Shown piece after piece: positions 43,337 through 52,291 of a DNA stretch of 64,000 nt. Below the pieces are notes generated by a model. That model was not told the DNA's origin. It saw nothing but the letters and a program-made list of their open reading frames with translations, and did not search any database. This DNA is from Methylomonas sp. 11b. GTDB taxonomy: Bacteria > Pseudomonadota > Gammaproteobacteria > Methylococcales > Methylomonadaceae. Position 1 is the stretch's first letter. Every line of letters begins with the position of its first letter. The stretch covers positions 62,001-126,000 of the forward strand of contig NZ_KI911557.1 in NCBI RefSeq assembly GCF_000515215.1. The letters are read 5' to 3'. A program made the position numbers and the translations under genes.

Positions 43337-43547
43337 CACACACCAGACTGAAATACCCGATCAACTCTGGCAACAGGCGCAAACACTGGTGCAACAGGGA
43401 TGGGCTGGTAACTTGCAGGAAATCGTCACAGAAGCCCTGCGTCGTTATCTGGAGTCTCATCAACAGGTATTAACTGAAACCTTTATCCAGGATGATGTTG
43501 AATGGGGATTGCATGGCGAAGACTACCGCCGCGCGTTTAGCCGCTAA
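43329..43547 (+). CDS. Ribbon-helix-helix antitoxin-like protein
   Basis: The ATG at 43329 (MNNTHQTEIP) has GGAG nearby and overlaps the end of the HsdM-HsdS gene by 8 bp. The 72-residue product resembles CopG-type antitoxins: IPDQLWQQAQTLVQQG, then NLQEIVTEALRRYLESH, followed by a C-terminal toxin-binding tail (DDVEWGLHGEDY). Such genes normally precede a DUF3368 PIN toxin; here only a remnant of one follows. Confidence 0.7.
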   Translation: MNNTHQTEIPDQLWQQAQTLVQQGWAGNLQEIVTEALRRYLESHQQVLTETFIQDDVEWGLHGEDYRRAFSR

Positions 43548-43737
43548 AAGCCTGAATATTACCGCGCATGGCACTTTGGGTTTGTTAATTCGTGCTGTTC
43601 GCCAACAGTTACGCACACCGTCTGAAGTAGTGGCGCTGTTAGCCGCGATTCCCCAACAAACGACATTACACATCCGGCCCAGCTTATTACACGACGTTAT
43701 CGCACGAGTTAAAGCGGAATGGGCCAGTGAGCTATGA
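43513..43737 (+). pseudogene. C-terminal remnant of a DUF3368/PIN-like toxin
   Basis: A 74-residue frame from ATG 43513 overlapping the antitoxin gene. ARLAAKSLNITAHGTLGLLIRAVR corresponds to the last part of DUF3368 PIN proteins, after their final acidic residue; the N-terminal catalytic half with the other acidic ligands is absent. It overlaps hsdR by ATGA. It is either non-functional or kept only for coupling to hsdR. Confidence 0.55.
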
Positions 43738-46700
43738 ACGAACTACACCTGCAAGATAAGTTTTTAGTCCCCTTTTTTCGGGATGGCTTGGGTTATAAGG
43801 AAGTTAAAGCCAACACCGTCACCCAATCGCTGATTATTGAAGAAGATTTGCAGGCGTTTATCTCGGATACCGAGCTGAACAAAAAGCCTTATGAGCAGCT
43901 GCTGAAAAAATACGGCGGTAATAAGCAAAAGTTACTGGCGGATTTGATCGAGCTAATTCAGGAACGCTGTGGCAGTAGCCGCAACAAAGCGCTATTTATC
44001 AACGCCAACAAGTCCATTACTTTGCAGGGCATTAAGCTGCATCTGTTTTACACCAGTGACAGCGTAATCCACGACAATGCGCTGTTTGAGGAAAACATCT
44101 TCTCCTTGGTGCAGGAGCTGCATTATAAATACAGTTACCAAGGCCAGCAGGTGTTTTCATTCCGCCCGGATATTGTGTTGTTTGTGAATGGCATTTATTT
44201 GGGATACAGCGAATTAAAATCCAACTACACCAGCCAAAATGCCACCAAGAATGGCCGTGGCAAAGTCATTAAAGATTATTTTGAGGCCGTGAAAGTCTAT
44301 CATCAGCAGTTTGATAGCAATGCCATGCTCAGTGATAACGAAAAGCTGGCTTATCGCAAAGATTTCCTGAAGATATTCGAAAAAGCCATTCATATCACCA
44401 CCACCGATATAGGCGAAACCTTTGTAATTCGCACCCTGGCGGATTATTTTGACGAAATGTTGGCCACCTGCCGTGAAGGCAAATTTGACCGGGAAGAGAT
44501 TGAGAAAAAAGCGTCTGGGGTGTTTAAGCCTTATCCATTGTTAAAGCCCGATGCCGATAAAAAAGATAAGCTGAAAGAGTTGTTTACTGCACTGTATGGC
44601 AAGTTGTTCATCGAAAAGGAGATTTTGTATTACAACTTTATCGAGCGTGATGTCTATGTGAACAAAGGCGTTAAAGAAGTCAAAAATGAAGCAGGGCACT
44701 TGATTTCACCACGCCCCAAGCAGAAATTCGGCACCGATAAAATCATGGCCAAGATTGATGAGTTTTTGGCGCATGAAAAAGAACCCGATTACTTTGAACA
44801 GCTGTTAGAAAAGCAGTTGGCCGGTGTCGGCGAAGCCAAGAAAAAAGAGCTGCTGGAAAAACGCAAAGCCTATTCCAATAATAAAAACGTGTATTCCTTA
44901 TTGATGCAATACGCGGCTGGGTTTGGCAAATCCAACATCATCGGTTGGTCGGCATTGCAATTGAAAGACTTGCGACGCCCAGATAGTTACGCTAAGAGCG
45001 AATACGTTTACGACAAAATCATGATTGTGGTGGATCGTTTGCAGCTGCGAAGCCAGATAGATTCATTGATGCTGAACATGAACATCGATAATCGTATGGT
45101 CAAGGAAGCCACCAATAAAAAGACCTTTCAAGAAGCGCTGGCATCGGATACCCGCTTGGTGATCGTCAACTTGCAAAAGTTCGGTTCGGTGCGGGAAATG
45201 CTGGATGCTGAGGTGCTGCAAAAACTGGCTAACATGCGCATCGTGTTTCTGATTGATGAGATCCACCGTTCTAACAGCGGCGACCAGCATGAAGAAATGA
45301 TCAGCATCTTCGATGAGCTGCAAAGCCCGTTTGATAATTCAGCTTATGCCGGCGCCCGTACCAAAAAGAATTTGATTATCGGCTTTACCGCCACCCCCGA
45401 TGATCATTCTCTGGCACGGTTTGGTGAATTCAGTGGTTATGCCGAAAGCGAAAAACTTTGGCGGCCTTTTGACAGCTACACCATGAAAGAAGCGATTGAG
45501 GATGGCTTTATTCTGAACCCGTTGAAAAACATTGTGCCGGTTGCCTCTAAGATGTTGTTTGATCTACCCAGTAATCCGCTGACCGGTTTCACTGAAAAAG
45601 ACTACAAAGACGCCCAGAAAAAACAAATCTATGAAAATCGTGATCGCATTGATGCCATAGCCAAGTATGTGGCCGATCTATTGGTAAAAGACGTCTATCG
45701 CCAAATACGCGGTACCGGTAAGGCGATGTTGGCGGTACATTCCATCAAAGCGGCAATTGCTTACAAAGAAGCGGTAACCAAGCACTTCAACGCCTTGGTA
45801 CAACAGCCAAAATTCGCCAAATATGCCGAGGCACCCATCCATGTGGTGTATTCCAGTAATCAGGACGAACAAAGTGCCACGGGTTTGAATGGCGGGTTGA
45901 CCGAAGAAAAGGTCTTGGAAAGTTTTGCGCTGAGTAAAAACGGTTTGATGATTGTGGTCGCCAAGCTGCAAACCGGCTTTGACGATAAAAGACTGCATAC
46001 CTTATTTTTGGATAAAGAAATTAATGGCATCAGTGCCATTCAAACTATTTCCCGCGTTAACCGTACCGCAAAATATAAGAACGATTGCAAGATTGTCGAT
46101 TTCTCCTACAACAATGTGAATGTCCAAAACATTAAAGATGCCTTTGAACATTTTTCCGATGTGGTGGTGAGTGACTTTGATCCGTTCAGCGATAAAAAGG
46201 TATTGGATGTTCTGCTCAGTGAACTGAAAAAATCGGACACCTTCGATAAGTTTTTTACGGTGTTCATGGCGATTTACAAAGATTCGGTCAAACGCGATGA
46301 CCCTGAAAACTACCTGGATTTTGAAAGCAGCTTAAAGAAATACATCGATGCCAATCCCCAGAGAACCGCCGATACAAAGGCCAAAGCGGCCCAGTATTTC
46401 ACCATTCTTAATCGGATTGAATATGTGATTGAACTGGATGCCAAGTACAGCGAGCCAAGCTTTTTATTCTTCTGGCGTAAATTCAATACCCTCTACAACA
46501 TGATGCACCGCAGCGAAGACATTAAAGACCCGATTGAGGTGTATTTTGATAATCAGATTGGCATGGTTGAAGTCATTCCCGAAGACTCAAAAAGGAAGAA
46601 AAAGAAGCCAACCGAAGTTGCCGTAGGGACACCACCTGGCACTGGTGGGCAGTTTGATATTCTAGCTATCATCGCCGCGCGTAATGAGCAAGAGGCCAAA

Positions 46701-46967
46701 ACTGGCACACTGATACAGGATTTTGAAGCCAAGATTTTAGATTTCTTCCAGTATGTGCGCAACGACAAAGACGGTATGCGGCTAATCGTAAAGATTAAGT
46801 CGCATGTGTCGGAAACTGAAATTTATGATGATTTCGCGAAAATATATCGCCGCTACAAGGCACTCAATCGACAGATCGTTGGAGAATACTTCTTCAAAGA
46901 AACTGAAGACTTGGTTGATAAGCTTTGTGATGATTTTGAGGGTACAGTAGTAAATGCTGGTGAATAG
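43734..46967 (+). CDS. hsdR: Type I restriction endonuclease subunit HsdR
   Basis: A full-length 1077-residue HsdR. The N-terminal nuclease has FRPDIVLFVNGIYLGYSELK (D and ExK, near residues 145-160). The helicase motor follows: YAAGFGKSNIIGW (Walker A-like, near 395), FLIDEIHRSNSGDQ (DExH, near 505), IGFTATPDD (motif III) and ISAIQTISRVNRTAK (motif VI). It translocates and cuts unmodified DNA with the fused HsdM-HsdS. ATGA overlap with the toxin remnant indicates one operon from 40505. Confidence 0.95.
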   Translation: MNELHLQDKFLVPFFRDGLGYKEVKANTVTQSLIIEEDLQAFISDTELNKKPYEQLLKKYGGNKQKLLADLIELIQERCGSSRNKALFINANKSITLQGIKLHLFYTSDSVIHDNALFEENIFSLVQELHYKYSYQGQQVFSFRPDIVLFVNGIYLGYSELKSNYTSQNATKNGRGKVIKDYFEAVKVYHQQFDSNAMLSDNEKLAYRKDFLKIFEKAIHITTTDIGETFVIRTLADYFDEMLATCREGKFDREEIEKKASGVFKPYPLLKPDADKKDKLKELFTALYGKLFIEKEILYYNFIERDVYVNKGVKEVKNEAGHLISPRPKQKFGTDKIMAKIDEFLAHEKEPDYFEQLLEKQLAGVGEAKKKELLEKRKAYSNNKNVYSLLMQYAAGFGKSNIIGWSALQLKDLRRPDSYAKSEYVYDKIMIVVDRLQLRSQIDSLMLNMNIDNRMVKEATNKKTFQEALASDTRLVIVNLQKFGSVREMLDAEVLQKLANMRIVFLIDEIHRSNSGDQHEEMISIFDELQSPFDNSAYAGARTKKNLIIGFTATPDDHSLARFGEFSGYAESEKLWRPFDSYTMKEAIEDGFILNPLKNIVPVASKMLFDLPSNPLTGFTEKDYKDAQKKQIYENRDRIDAIAKYVADLLVKDVYRQIRGTGKAMLAVHSIKAAIAYKEAVTKHFNALVQQPKFAKYAEAPIHVVYSSNQDEQSATGLNGGLTEEKVLESFALSKNGLMIVVAKLQTGFDDKRLHTLFLDKEINGISAIQTISRVNRTAKYKNDCKIVDFSYNNVNVQNIKDAFEHFSDVVVSDFDPFSDKKVLDVLLSELKKSDTFDKFFTVFMAIYKDSVKRDDPENYLDFESSLKKYIDANPQRTADTKAKAAQYFTILNRIEYVIELDAKYSEPSFLFFWRKFNTLYNMMHRSEDIKDPIEVYFDNQIGMVEVIPEDSKRKKKKPTEVAVGTPPGTGGQFDILAIIAARNEQEAKTGTLIQDFEAKILDFFQYVRNDKDGMRLIVKIKSHVSETEIYDDFAKIYRRYKALNRQIVGEYFFKETEDLVDKLCDDFEGTVVNAGE

Positions 46968-47038
46968 ATGCTTCAATAAGCATTTACTCTTACTTTTCGT
47001 CTGTGGAAATATCTTATTATGTATATACGATTACTATT

Positions 47039-47548
47039 ATGCGAAATTGGTTAAAAACTCTATTGTTCATGTCAGCATTTTCACCAGTAATGTTGACTCT
47101 TGCTTATGTTCGCTTCGACCAGCATGGCTGGCAACAAGATGTTGCAGAACTTTTAGTCATCGGCAGTATTGGTTCCATTCTCCCAATTCTAATAATCAAG
47201 ATGTTGTCGCGCTCAAGTGAATCGATTGCGTTTGATGCAAAGAAAGTTGAGTCAAATGATTTTATGTTGCTGATGTTTGTTGGTAGTTACTTGATACCAA
47301 TCATAGCTCGCGCTTCGGAGTTGCAATTTGACATGATAGTTATATTGACATCGATCCTTGTTCTAATATTGTGGCTAATAAGTGCAATGCCATCTCACCC
47401 CCTACTTCGGCTATTACACTTTAGATTTTATAAAGTTGAATCATCTTCCGGAGTTGTTTACGTCTTGATCTCAAAGCGGGACATAAGGGACGCTAAAAGT
47501 GTGAAGTTTGTTAAAAAAATATCAGAAAATATGCTGATGGAGATATAG
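47039..47548 (+). CDS. kwaA: KwaA-like membrane protein (Kiwa)
   Basis: The ATG at 47039 (MRNWLKTLLFMSAF) is the likely start; a GTG at 47003 is in frame. The 169-residue protein has four hydrophobic segments (about residues 7-24, 37-56, 78-96, 101-120) and a soluble C-terminus of about 50 residues, as in KwaA. In Kiwa, KwaA sits in the membrane and senses phage events, acting with KwaB. It starts 71 bp after hsdR and is 5 bp from the KwaB-like gene. The call rests on architecture and this pairing. Confidence 0.75.
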   Translation: MRNWLKTLLFMSAFSPVMLTLAYVRFDQHGWQQDVAELLVIGSIGSILPILIIKMLSRSSESIAFDAKKVESNDFMLLMFVGSYLIPIIARASELQFDMIVILTSILVLILWLISAMPSHPLLRLLHFRFYKVESSSGVVYVLISKRDIRDAKSVKFVKKISENMLMEI

Positions 47549-47553
47549 TAAAA

Positions 47554-48429
47554 ATGCTTAATTTGTTTGCGTTGACCGATGATCCTGCTAGCAGGGTAGT
47601 AAGATTTTCTTTGTCTCAGGAAGTGCAAAGCGAACTGACTCCATTCCTACAAAATCAAGAAATGCAATTTACAAACTCAATTGATCAGGAAATTGCTTTT
47701 GATGGCAAGTATAAACCGGACTCCGGTCAGGCGCTCGTCATTGCGAACTTTGATGATATAGATGGATTATCCATAGTAATAAGAAACCCACTTTCAGTAG
47801 CAGAGGTTGTCGCATCACCAGAGGTTTTTCAAATTATTAAGGCTTTATTCACTGGTTATATAGATCAATCCGGAGGGGTAACAATCCTGATTCAACACTT
47901 TGATAAAAGAAAAATCATCTCTACGAATGGACTATCTATATTTCACTCAGCAAACGTCTATAAAAAAATAGAAGGTATTGGTTTAACAATTGATTCGAAG
48001 TTAACTGCCATACTCAAGGACGGGTCTTTAAAGTTTTTTAGCTTTCATTTACTCCGCCAAATATTCGATATGAGTGAATATTACAAAGAAGCAACAGACA
48101 GCGACATTGACGATTTTGCTTCATTGCAACTTATAACAGCAGATAGCCTTCCAAATTTAATTTCAATATCAGATACTTGGGTAAGAAGAAAGTTTTCACT
48201 AATTCAGCAAAGCCAAATTCTTGAAAATGTACCTTTAAATGACATAAAAGCAGTTGCAGCTGAATTCAATATTCCACTCGCAACAACAACTGCAGATGGG
48301 ATTGAAAAAATTGTGTTGCCTGGCAACAAGGCTGACCTTAAAACTTTATTACGCTTTCTGGACGAGGACTATTACAAGTCGCCACTATCTAAAACTCAAT
48401 ACATAACTAACTCAAAGCGGGTTGCTTAA
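47554..48429 (+). CDS. kwaB: KwaB-like DUF4868 protein (Kiwa)
   Basis: A 291-residue soluble protein matching the DUF4868 (KwaB) layout: GKYKPDSGQALVIANFDDID near residue 50, then ILIQHFDKRKIIS and GLSIFHSANVYKKIEGIGL, FDM and helical C-terminus with FNIPLATTTADGIEKIVLP. KwaB binds DNA and blocks phage replication with KwaA. It is immediately downstream of the KwaA-like gene. About 600 bp without an intact gene follow. Confidence 0.8.
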   Translation: MLNLFALTDDPASRVVRFSLSQEVQSELTPFLQNQEMQFTNSIDQEIAFDGKYKPDSGQALVIANFDDIDGLSIVIRNPLSVAEVVASPEVFQIIKALFTGYIDQSGGVTILIQHFDKRKIISTNGLSIFHSANVYKKIEGIGLTIDSKLTAILKDGSLKFFSFHLLRQIFDMSEYYKEATDSDIDDFASLQLITADSLPNLISISDTWVRRKFSLIQQSQILENVPLNDIKAVAAEFNIPLATTTADGIEKIVLPGNKADLKTLLRFLDEDYYKSPLSKTQYITNSKRVA

Positions 48430-48735
48430 GCTTTAAAGCCTCATTAAATCTCATGGTCATATAAATCATCCATTGGCCCGTCCTTACTACTACCGAAGCC
48501 AGGGGGGCAGGAGCTACGCCATTGGATTGCAAGAGGGCCTTAGAGCCATTACCAGACCATATCGCCTGCAACCACAATGAACGAAGCGTTTCGAATCGAA
48601 CTGCAAGCCTGTGATGCATCATGTAAACACCTTGCTGGACCCTCTCATCTGGTTGAGGCCCCCGCCGCCCACCTTGTGCTATTGCAACGCAAGCCCCTGA
48701 GACGGGGTACCGAATCCAAATTTCTTTTGGCCGAA
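48430..48735. other. Gap without a supported gene
   Basis: No frame here has a ribosome-binding site or recognisable product; a 90-codon plus frame at 48577-48849 crosses the helicase remnant in antisense and is discounted. Confidence 0.4.
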
Positions 48736-48935
48736 TTACGCTGCCTCGAAAACGGCTTCTGTGTGAATGGCCTCACCTTCAAAAAGATCAAGTTGGCGCA
48801 CATGTGCTTCTGCCTGTTCAGGATCGGTCGTGAAGAGGACGACTGCTAAGTCTTTCAATGCCCTTGTGCAACTCACATAGAAAAGACGACGCGTTCGATC
48901 CAACACTTCAAGGGTTTCATAAGGAGATTGACCTT
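48736..48935 (-). pseudogene. 3' remnant of a UvrD-like helicase
   Basis: The minus strand reads LDRTRRLFYVSCTRALKDLA, then VVLFTTDPEQAEAHVRQLDLF and a short tail to a TAA at 48736. RRLFYVxxTRAxxxL is motif VI of UvrD/Rep helicases. Only about 65 codons remain, with no start, so another defence or repair gene once stood here. Confidence 0.65.
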
Positions 48936-49037
48936 AGTAATATGTTTAGTGTACAAGATATGCAGACCTATATAATAACTTGTTATGTGTAAAAAATCAG
49001 TTCGGCGAGAATGGAAGAATAAAGCAGGGTTTAGAGT

Positions 49038-50042
49038 ATGAAGCCAAGAGTATTTATCGGTTCATCCGTTGAAAGTTTGCCGTTTGCCCGAGCCATCCAA
49101 TCTGAAGTTGCATATGACTTTGAGGTGACTATATGGAGCCAGGGAATTTTCAAGCTTTCAAATAGTTCATTAGAGGACTTGGAGAATGCTCTCAATGAAT
49201 TTGATTGTGGAATATTCGTATTCAGTCCTGACGATGTCCTTAAAATAAGAAATAGACGTCATAAAGCTGTACGGGATAACGTAATCTTTGAGTTTGGGCT
49301 TTTTGTCGGAAAACTAGGTAAGGATCGAGTTTACTTTTTAATTCCCGAAGACAGTGGCGAGTTGCATCTTCCTTCTGATCTGCTTGGAATAAAGCCAGGC
49401 ACATATTTCAATCGAAGCGATGGAAATCTACGTGCTGCTGTAGCACCGTTTTGCTATGAAGTGAGAGAAAAGATTCGTGATCTTGATCTACGGTCTACCG
49501 GGCTATCAAAAGCTGGAATGTTTCAAGATTTTATGGGGGCATTCCAAACTCTGCTTGCTATGTCCAGTGAACTGGCGCTTTTTTTCATCCACTCAAGGAG
49601 CTGGAGAGAAAACAACCATGATCTTATTTTGGGGTTTCTAGAGAGAAAAGAATCAAAAAGACTGTACATTTTCCTTCCAAACTTTCTAAATGACGCACTA
49701 ATGAGGCAGCTTGCATATAATTTCGATGATGGGCGCTATATCCTGGGATTGGTAGAAGATGCTGTTAATTTCTTTCTAAACATCCAAAAGAAGTACCCAA
49801 GGAAAGTTGTATTGAGGCTTTATGACTTTTACCCCACATATTCTTTCTACAAATTCGACAATAGCGCAATAGTCGCTTTCTACCCAACTACCGATAAGAA
49901 AAAGAATGTTCCTACATTCGAATTTCAGAAGGAATCGAGTTTTTGGAACTTCCTGAATGATGATTTTGAAACGCTGGTATCCAAGACAATTCCACTCTCA
50001 TCTGAGCACACTGAGAAATTACTGGAGAACAACAATGCCTGA
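49038..50042 (+). CDS. TIR-like effector protein
   Basis: A 334-residue protein. Residues 1-150 form the TIR-like nucleotide-binding domain of the CAP12/Pycsar-effector type: KPRVFIGSSVESLPFARAIQ, WSQGIFKLSNSSLEDLENAL, CGIFVFSPDD, then RDNVIFEFGLFVGKLGKDRVYFLIP with the conserved FExG glutamate. These domains usually degrade NAD. The C-terminal half (about 165-320) is unassigned; YSFYKFDNSAIVAFYP recalls receiver domains of nucleotide- or nuclease-linked defence proteins. It does not look like STING. It overlaps the glycosylase-like gene by 8 bp. Confidence 0.75.
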   Translation: MKPRVFIGSSVESLPFARAIQSEVAYDFEVTIWSQGIFKLSNSSLEDLENALNEFDCGIFVFSPDDVLKIRNRRHKAVRDNVIFEFGLFVGKLGKDRVYFLIPEDSGELHLPSDLLGIKPGTYFNRSDGNLRAAVAPFCYEVREKIRDLDLRSTGLSKAGMFQDFMGAFQTLLAMSSELALFFIHSRSWRENNHDLILGFLERKESKRLYIFLPNFLNDALMRQLAYNFDDGRYILGLVEDAVNFFLNIQKKYPRKVVLRLYDFYPTYSFYKFDNSAIVAFYPTTDKKKNVPTFEFQKESSFWNFLNDDFETLVSKTIPLSSEHTEKLLENNNA

Positions 50043-50814
50043 ACTCCCAGATTTACAAGTCATAAGTAAAAACCTAGAAAAGCGTCTTTTGGGTAAAAAA
50101 GTCCTGAAAGTGAACGCGTCAAAAACTAAGAAGCAAACCACAACTACAGAACATTTTATGGATGCCTTGTGTGGGGCTTCTGTCAGTGCTGTAAGCAGGG
50201 AAGGAAAAGAGCTGATTTTCTCTTTTGATAATGGGGTTAAGGTCAGCATGCATTTAATGCGAGAAGGGCAGTTATATATTAATGAAGAAGGAAATATTAA
50301 ACACCAGATAATCAAATTAGAATTTGAAGATGGTGATTTTTTTGTCATGTCAGATTTTATGCAGCAAGCAATTGCGGTAATAAATCCAGAATATTCAGAT
50401 GTACCAGATGCGCTTTCTGAGAACTTTACAATTGATTATCTTGCTTCATGCTTGGATAAAAAGAAAACCGCAACAGTCAAGGGTTTTCTCATAGATCAAA
50501 GCAATATGAGAGGCATTGGCAATGCTTATGCGGATGAAATACTTTGGGCTGCTCTAATATCACCAAAAACAAAATGTGGAAAACTACCGAGGGATGCAAT
50601 AGAGGTTCTTCATCAGAAGATTGGGGATGTGCTTTTGAGGGCTGAAAATTCAATAGTCGAAAGAAAGCCTGATCTTATAAGTGGTGAAATACGAGATTTC
50701 TTATGCGTTCATAACAAAAATGCCACAGAATCACCAACAGGTCATTCGATTATTAACGAAAAAATTGGGGGGAAAAGCACATACTACACTCAAGAGCAGG
50801 TTTTGTATGAGTAG
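50035..50814 (+). CDS. Fpg/Nei-like DNA glycosylase without zinc finger
   Basis: Start at ATG 50035 gives the invariant MPELPD N-terminus with catalytic Pro2 and Glu3. 259 residues. SMHLMREGQLYI and the H2TH region FLIDQSNMRGIGNAYADEIL are kept. The usual C-terminal zinc finger (four Cys) is missing; the end reads SIINEKIGGKSTYYTQEQ. Fpg/Nei enzymes excise oxidised bases and nick at the abasic site. The gene overlaps the TIR gene, so the glycosylase is part of that unit and probably not a housekeeping repair enzyme. Confidence 0.82.
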   Translation: MPELPDLQVISKNLEKRLLGKKVLKVNASKTKKQTTTTEHFMDALCGASVSAVSREGKELIFSFDNGVKVSMHLMREGQLYINEEGNIKHQIIKLEFEDGDFFVMSDFMQQAIAVINPEYSDVPDALSENFTIDYLASCLDKKKTATVKGFLIDQSNMRGIGNAYADEILWAALISPKTKCGKLPRDAIEVLHQKIGDVLLRAENSIVERKPDLISGEIRDFLCVHNKNATESPTGHSIINEKIGGKSTYYTQEQVLYE

Positions 50815-51012
50815 TTTACGTGTGTTTAAAAACACATATCAATCGAATAAGGAGCTTATCCGGTGAATAGTAGTCGTAAAGGCCATGCCCATCAATCGAA
50901 TCAAGACAGACGCTGACCGCGTCTCCTTATTCTACCCGTTACATGAGCAATTTATGACATAAACCGGCCATTCAGAAATCAACCCCGAAGGTCGGCAATT
51001 GGCCGTTATGTT

Positions 51013-51044
51013 GATCTACACATAGCGGCCACTATGTGTAGATC
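51013..51044. repeat. 13-bp perfect inverted repeat
   Basis: GATCTACACATAG-6 bp-CTATGTGTAGATC. It starts a region of related CTACACATA elements that runs to about 51470 and holds no gene. Confidence 0.6.
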
Positions 51045-51640
51045 CAAACTATGTGTATATGCAAATTTGTCTTATGGCTCAGCCCTTGGTATCCGTTGCA
51101 TAAGGCCAAGTGCAACTACACATAATTTCAATGCTTGAAGATGCAGCATCCACTTGCCATCGGTTAGATTACATCGGCTCATTGTTGAGTCCAGCACTTT
51201 GATTCATTGTGATAGTCATGAAATCTCAAGTTAGGGTGTCAATTGGCTATCAAATAGCTTACTGGTTGAGTGGCGCAGGACGTGAGTCATTGAATCCCTG
51301 ATGCCTATGAGTTTTTACTTCAGGACTACCGGCGAAACTATGTGAAGCTAAGAATTACTCATATTGGCTGTATCCCACGTGGAATCTACCTCTCATCCAG
51401 GTGATAGGAACGATCTACACATAATTTGGAACTACACATAGTGGCCGAAACTGTGAGTACGCAAATTTCTACAAACCAATAAATTCTGCCAATTTTAATT
51501 TCAGATCCATCGCAATAAAACGCTTTTAGTCTGATACAAAAATTAGCGGCCAAACCACGAACGCCCGATCAAAATCGTCATCCTTTACTGTGAAACAAGG
51601 ACGAACTGATTGGCCATTACCCGTCCTATTACAAGCAAAG
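51045..51640. repeat. Noncoding region with CTACACATA-type repeats
   Basis: CTACACATAATTT occurs near 51114 and 51414, and CTACACATAG-(T/C)GGCC at 51016 and 51433, each followed by AAACT..GTA..GCAAATTT. The arrangement is a roughly 45-bp imperfect direct repeat about 400 bp apart. No coding frame is convincing. It could be the ends of a decayed element. Confidence 0.45.
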
Positions 51641-52243
51641 CTATTCTTTCAGCGCTATCATCTCGGCCCGGTCTAAGATACTCAGTGTGATTTTGCCTTC
51701 CTGGCCCAACCAGCCAATACCTCGCTGGATGACTTTTTCTTCTTCCGGCAGTTCTTTAATCAGTTTTGTAACCGAGGTAGCGCCGTTCTCGGATAAGTAA
51801 TGCCAAATGCTGCCTGCGGTTAAACCGGTCCGTTCACTTGCCGATATTTCCGACGTTGCCACTACGGGTTCCGGGACTGCGGTTTCAGGCTTTTTCGGCG
51901 CTTTCTTTGCTGGACTGGATTTTTTAGCGGTGGTTTTGGTAGTTTTAGGTTGTTCGGTTTCGGCAGAGGGAGTTATAGCTGCTGTAGGCGTTTCCGTTAG
52001 TTTTTTAGTCACTTTGATCGTAGGTGTCTGTTCAGCCTTAGCGTTGGCTTCGACATCCGGGGTCTTTTTCGGGGTTTTCTGCGTGGTGCTGGTTTTTTTA
52101 GCGGTAGTTTTACTGGCTACCGGTGCTGCAGGTTGTTCCGCTTTGGCCTTTGTAGATATTGGCTTTTCGGGGGTGGTTTTAGGTTTCTTCGTCATGAAAT
52201 ACACCATAGTCAGGATGAACAAGAGTAGTAACGCTTCAGTCAT
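51641..52243 (-). CDS. Membrane-anchored histone-H1-like protein with winged helix
   Basis: A 200-residue protein: a short N-terminal membrane helix (ALLLLFILTMVYFM), then about 110 residues of Lys/Thr/Pro/Ala-rich repeats (TTAKKTSTTQKTPKKTP, TAKKSSPAKKAPKKPE) like histone H1 tails, and a C-terminal winged helix of the DUF2582 type (AGSIWHYLSENGATSVTKLI, then GIGWLGQEGKI). It could hold DNA at the membrane. It stands alone between the TIR/glycosylase pair and the second recombinase copy. Confidence 0.65.
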   Translation of the reverse strand: MTEALLLLFILTMVYFMTKKPKTTPEKPISTKAKAEQPAAPVASKTTAKKTSTTQKTPKKTPDVEANAKAEQTPTIKVTKKLTETPTAAITPSAETEQPKTTKTTAKKSSPAKKAPKKPETAVPEPVVATSEISASERTGLTAGSIWHYLSENGATSVTKLIKELPEEEKVIQRGIGWLGQEGKITLSILDRAEMIALKE

Positions 52244-52291
52244 GGAGGCTCTTCATACAGGCTGCTGAATATTACCCGACTTTGCGCTGAT

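Noticed and set aside
48577..48849. A 90-codon plus-strand frame
   Set aside because: It lies antisense to the UvrD-like remnant, has no ribosome-binding site and no domain, so it is a chance frame.
49038..50042. TIR-STING (Cap12) identity
   Set aside because: The TIR half is of the CAP12/Pycsar type, but the C-terminal half does not show the STING pattern and no cyclase gene is nearby.
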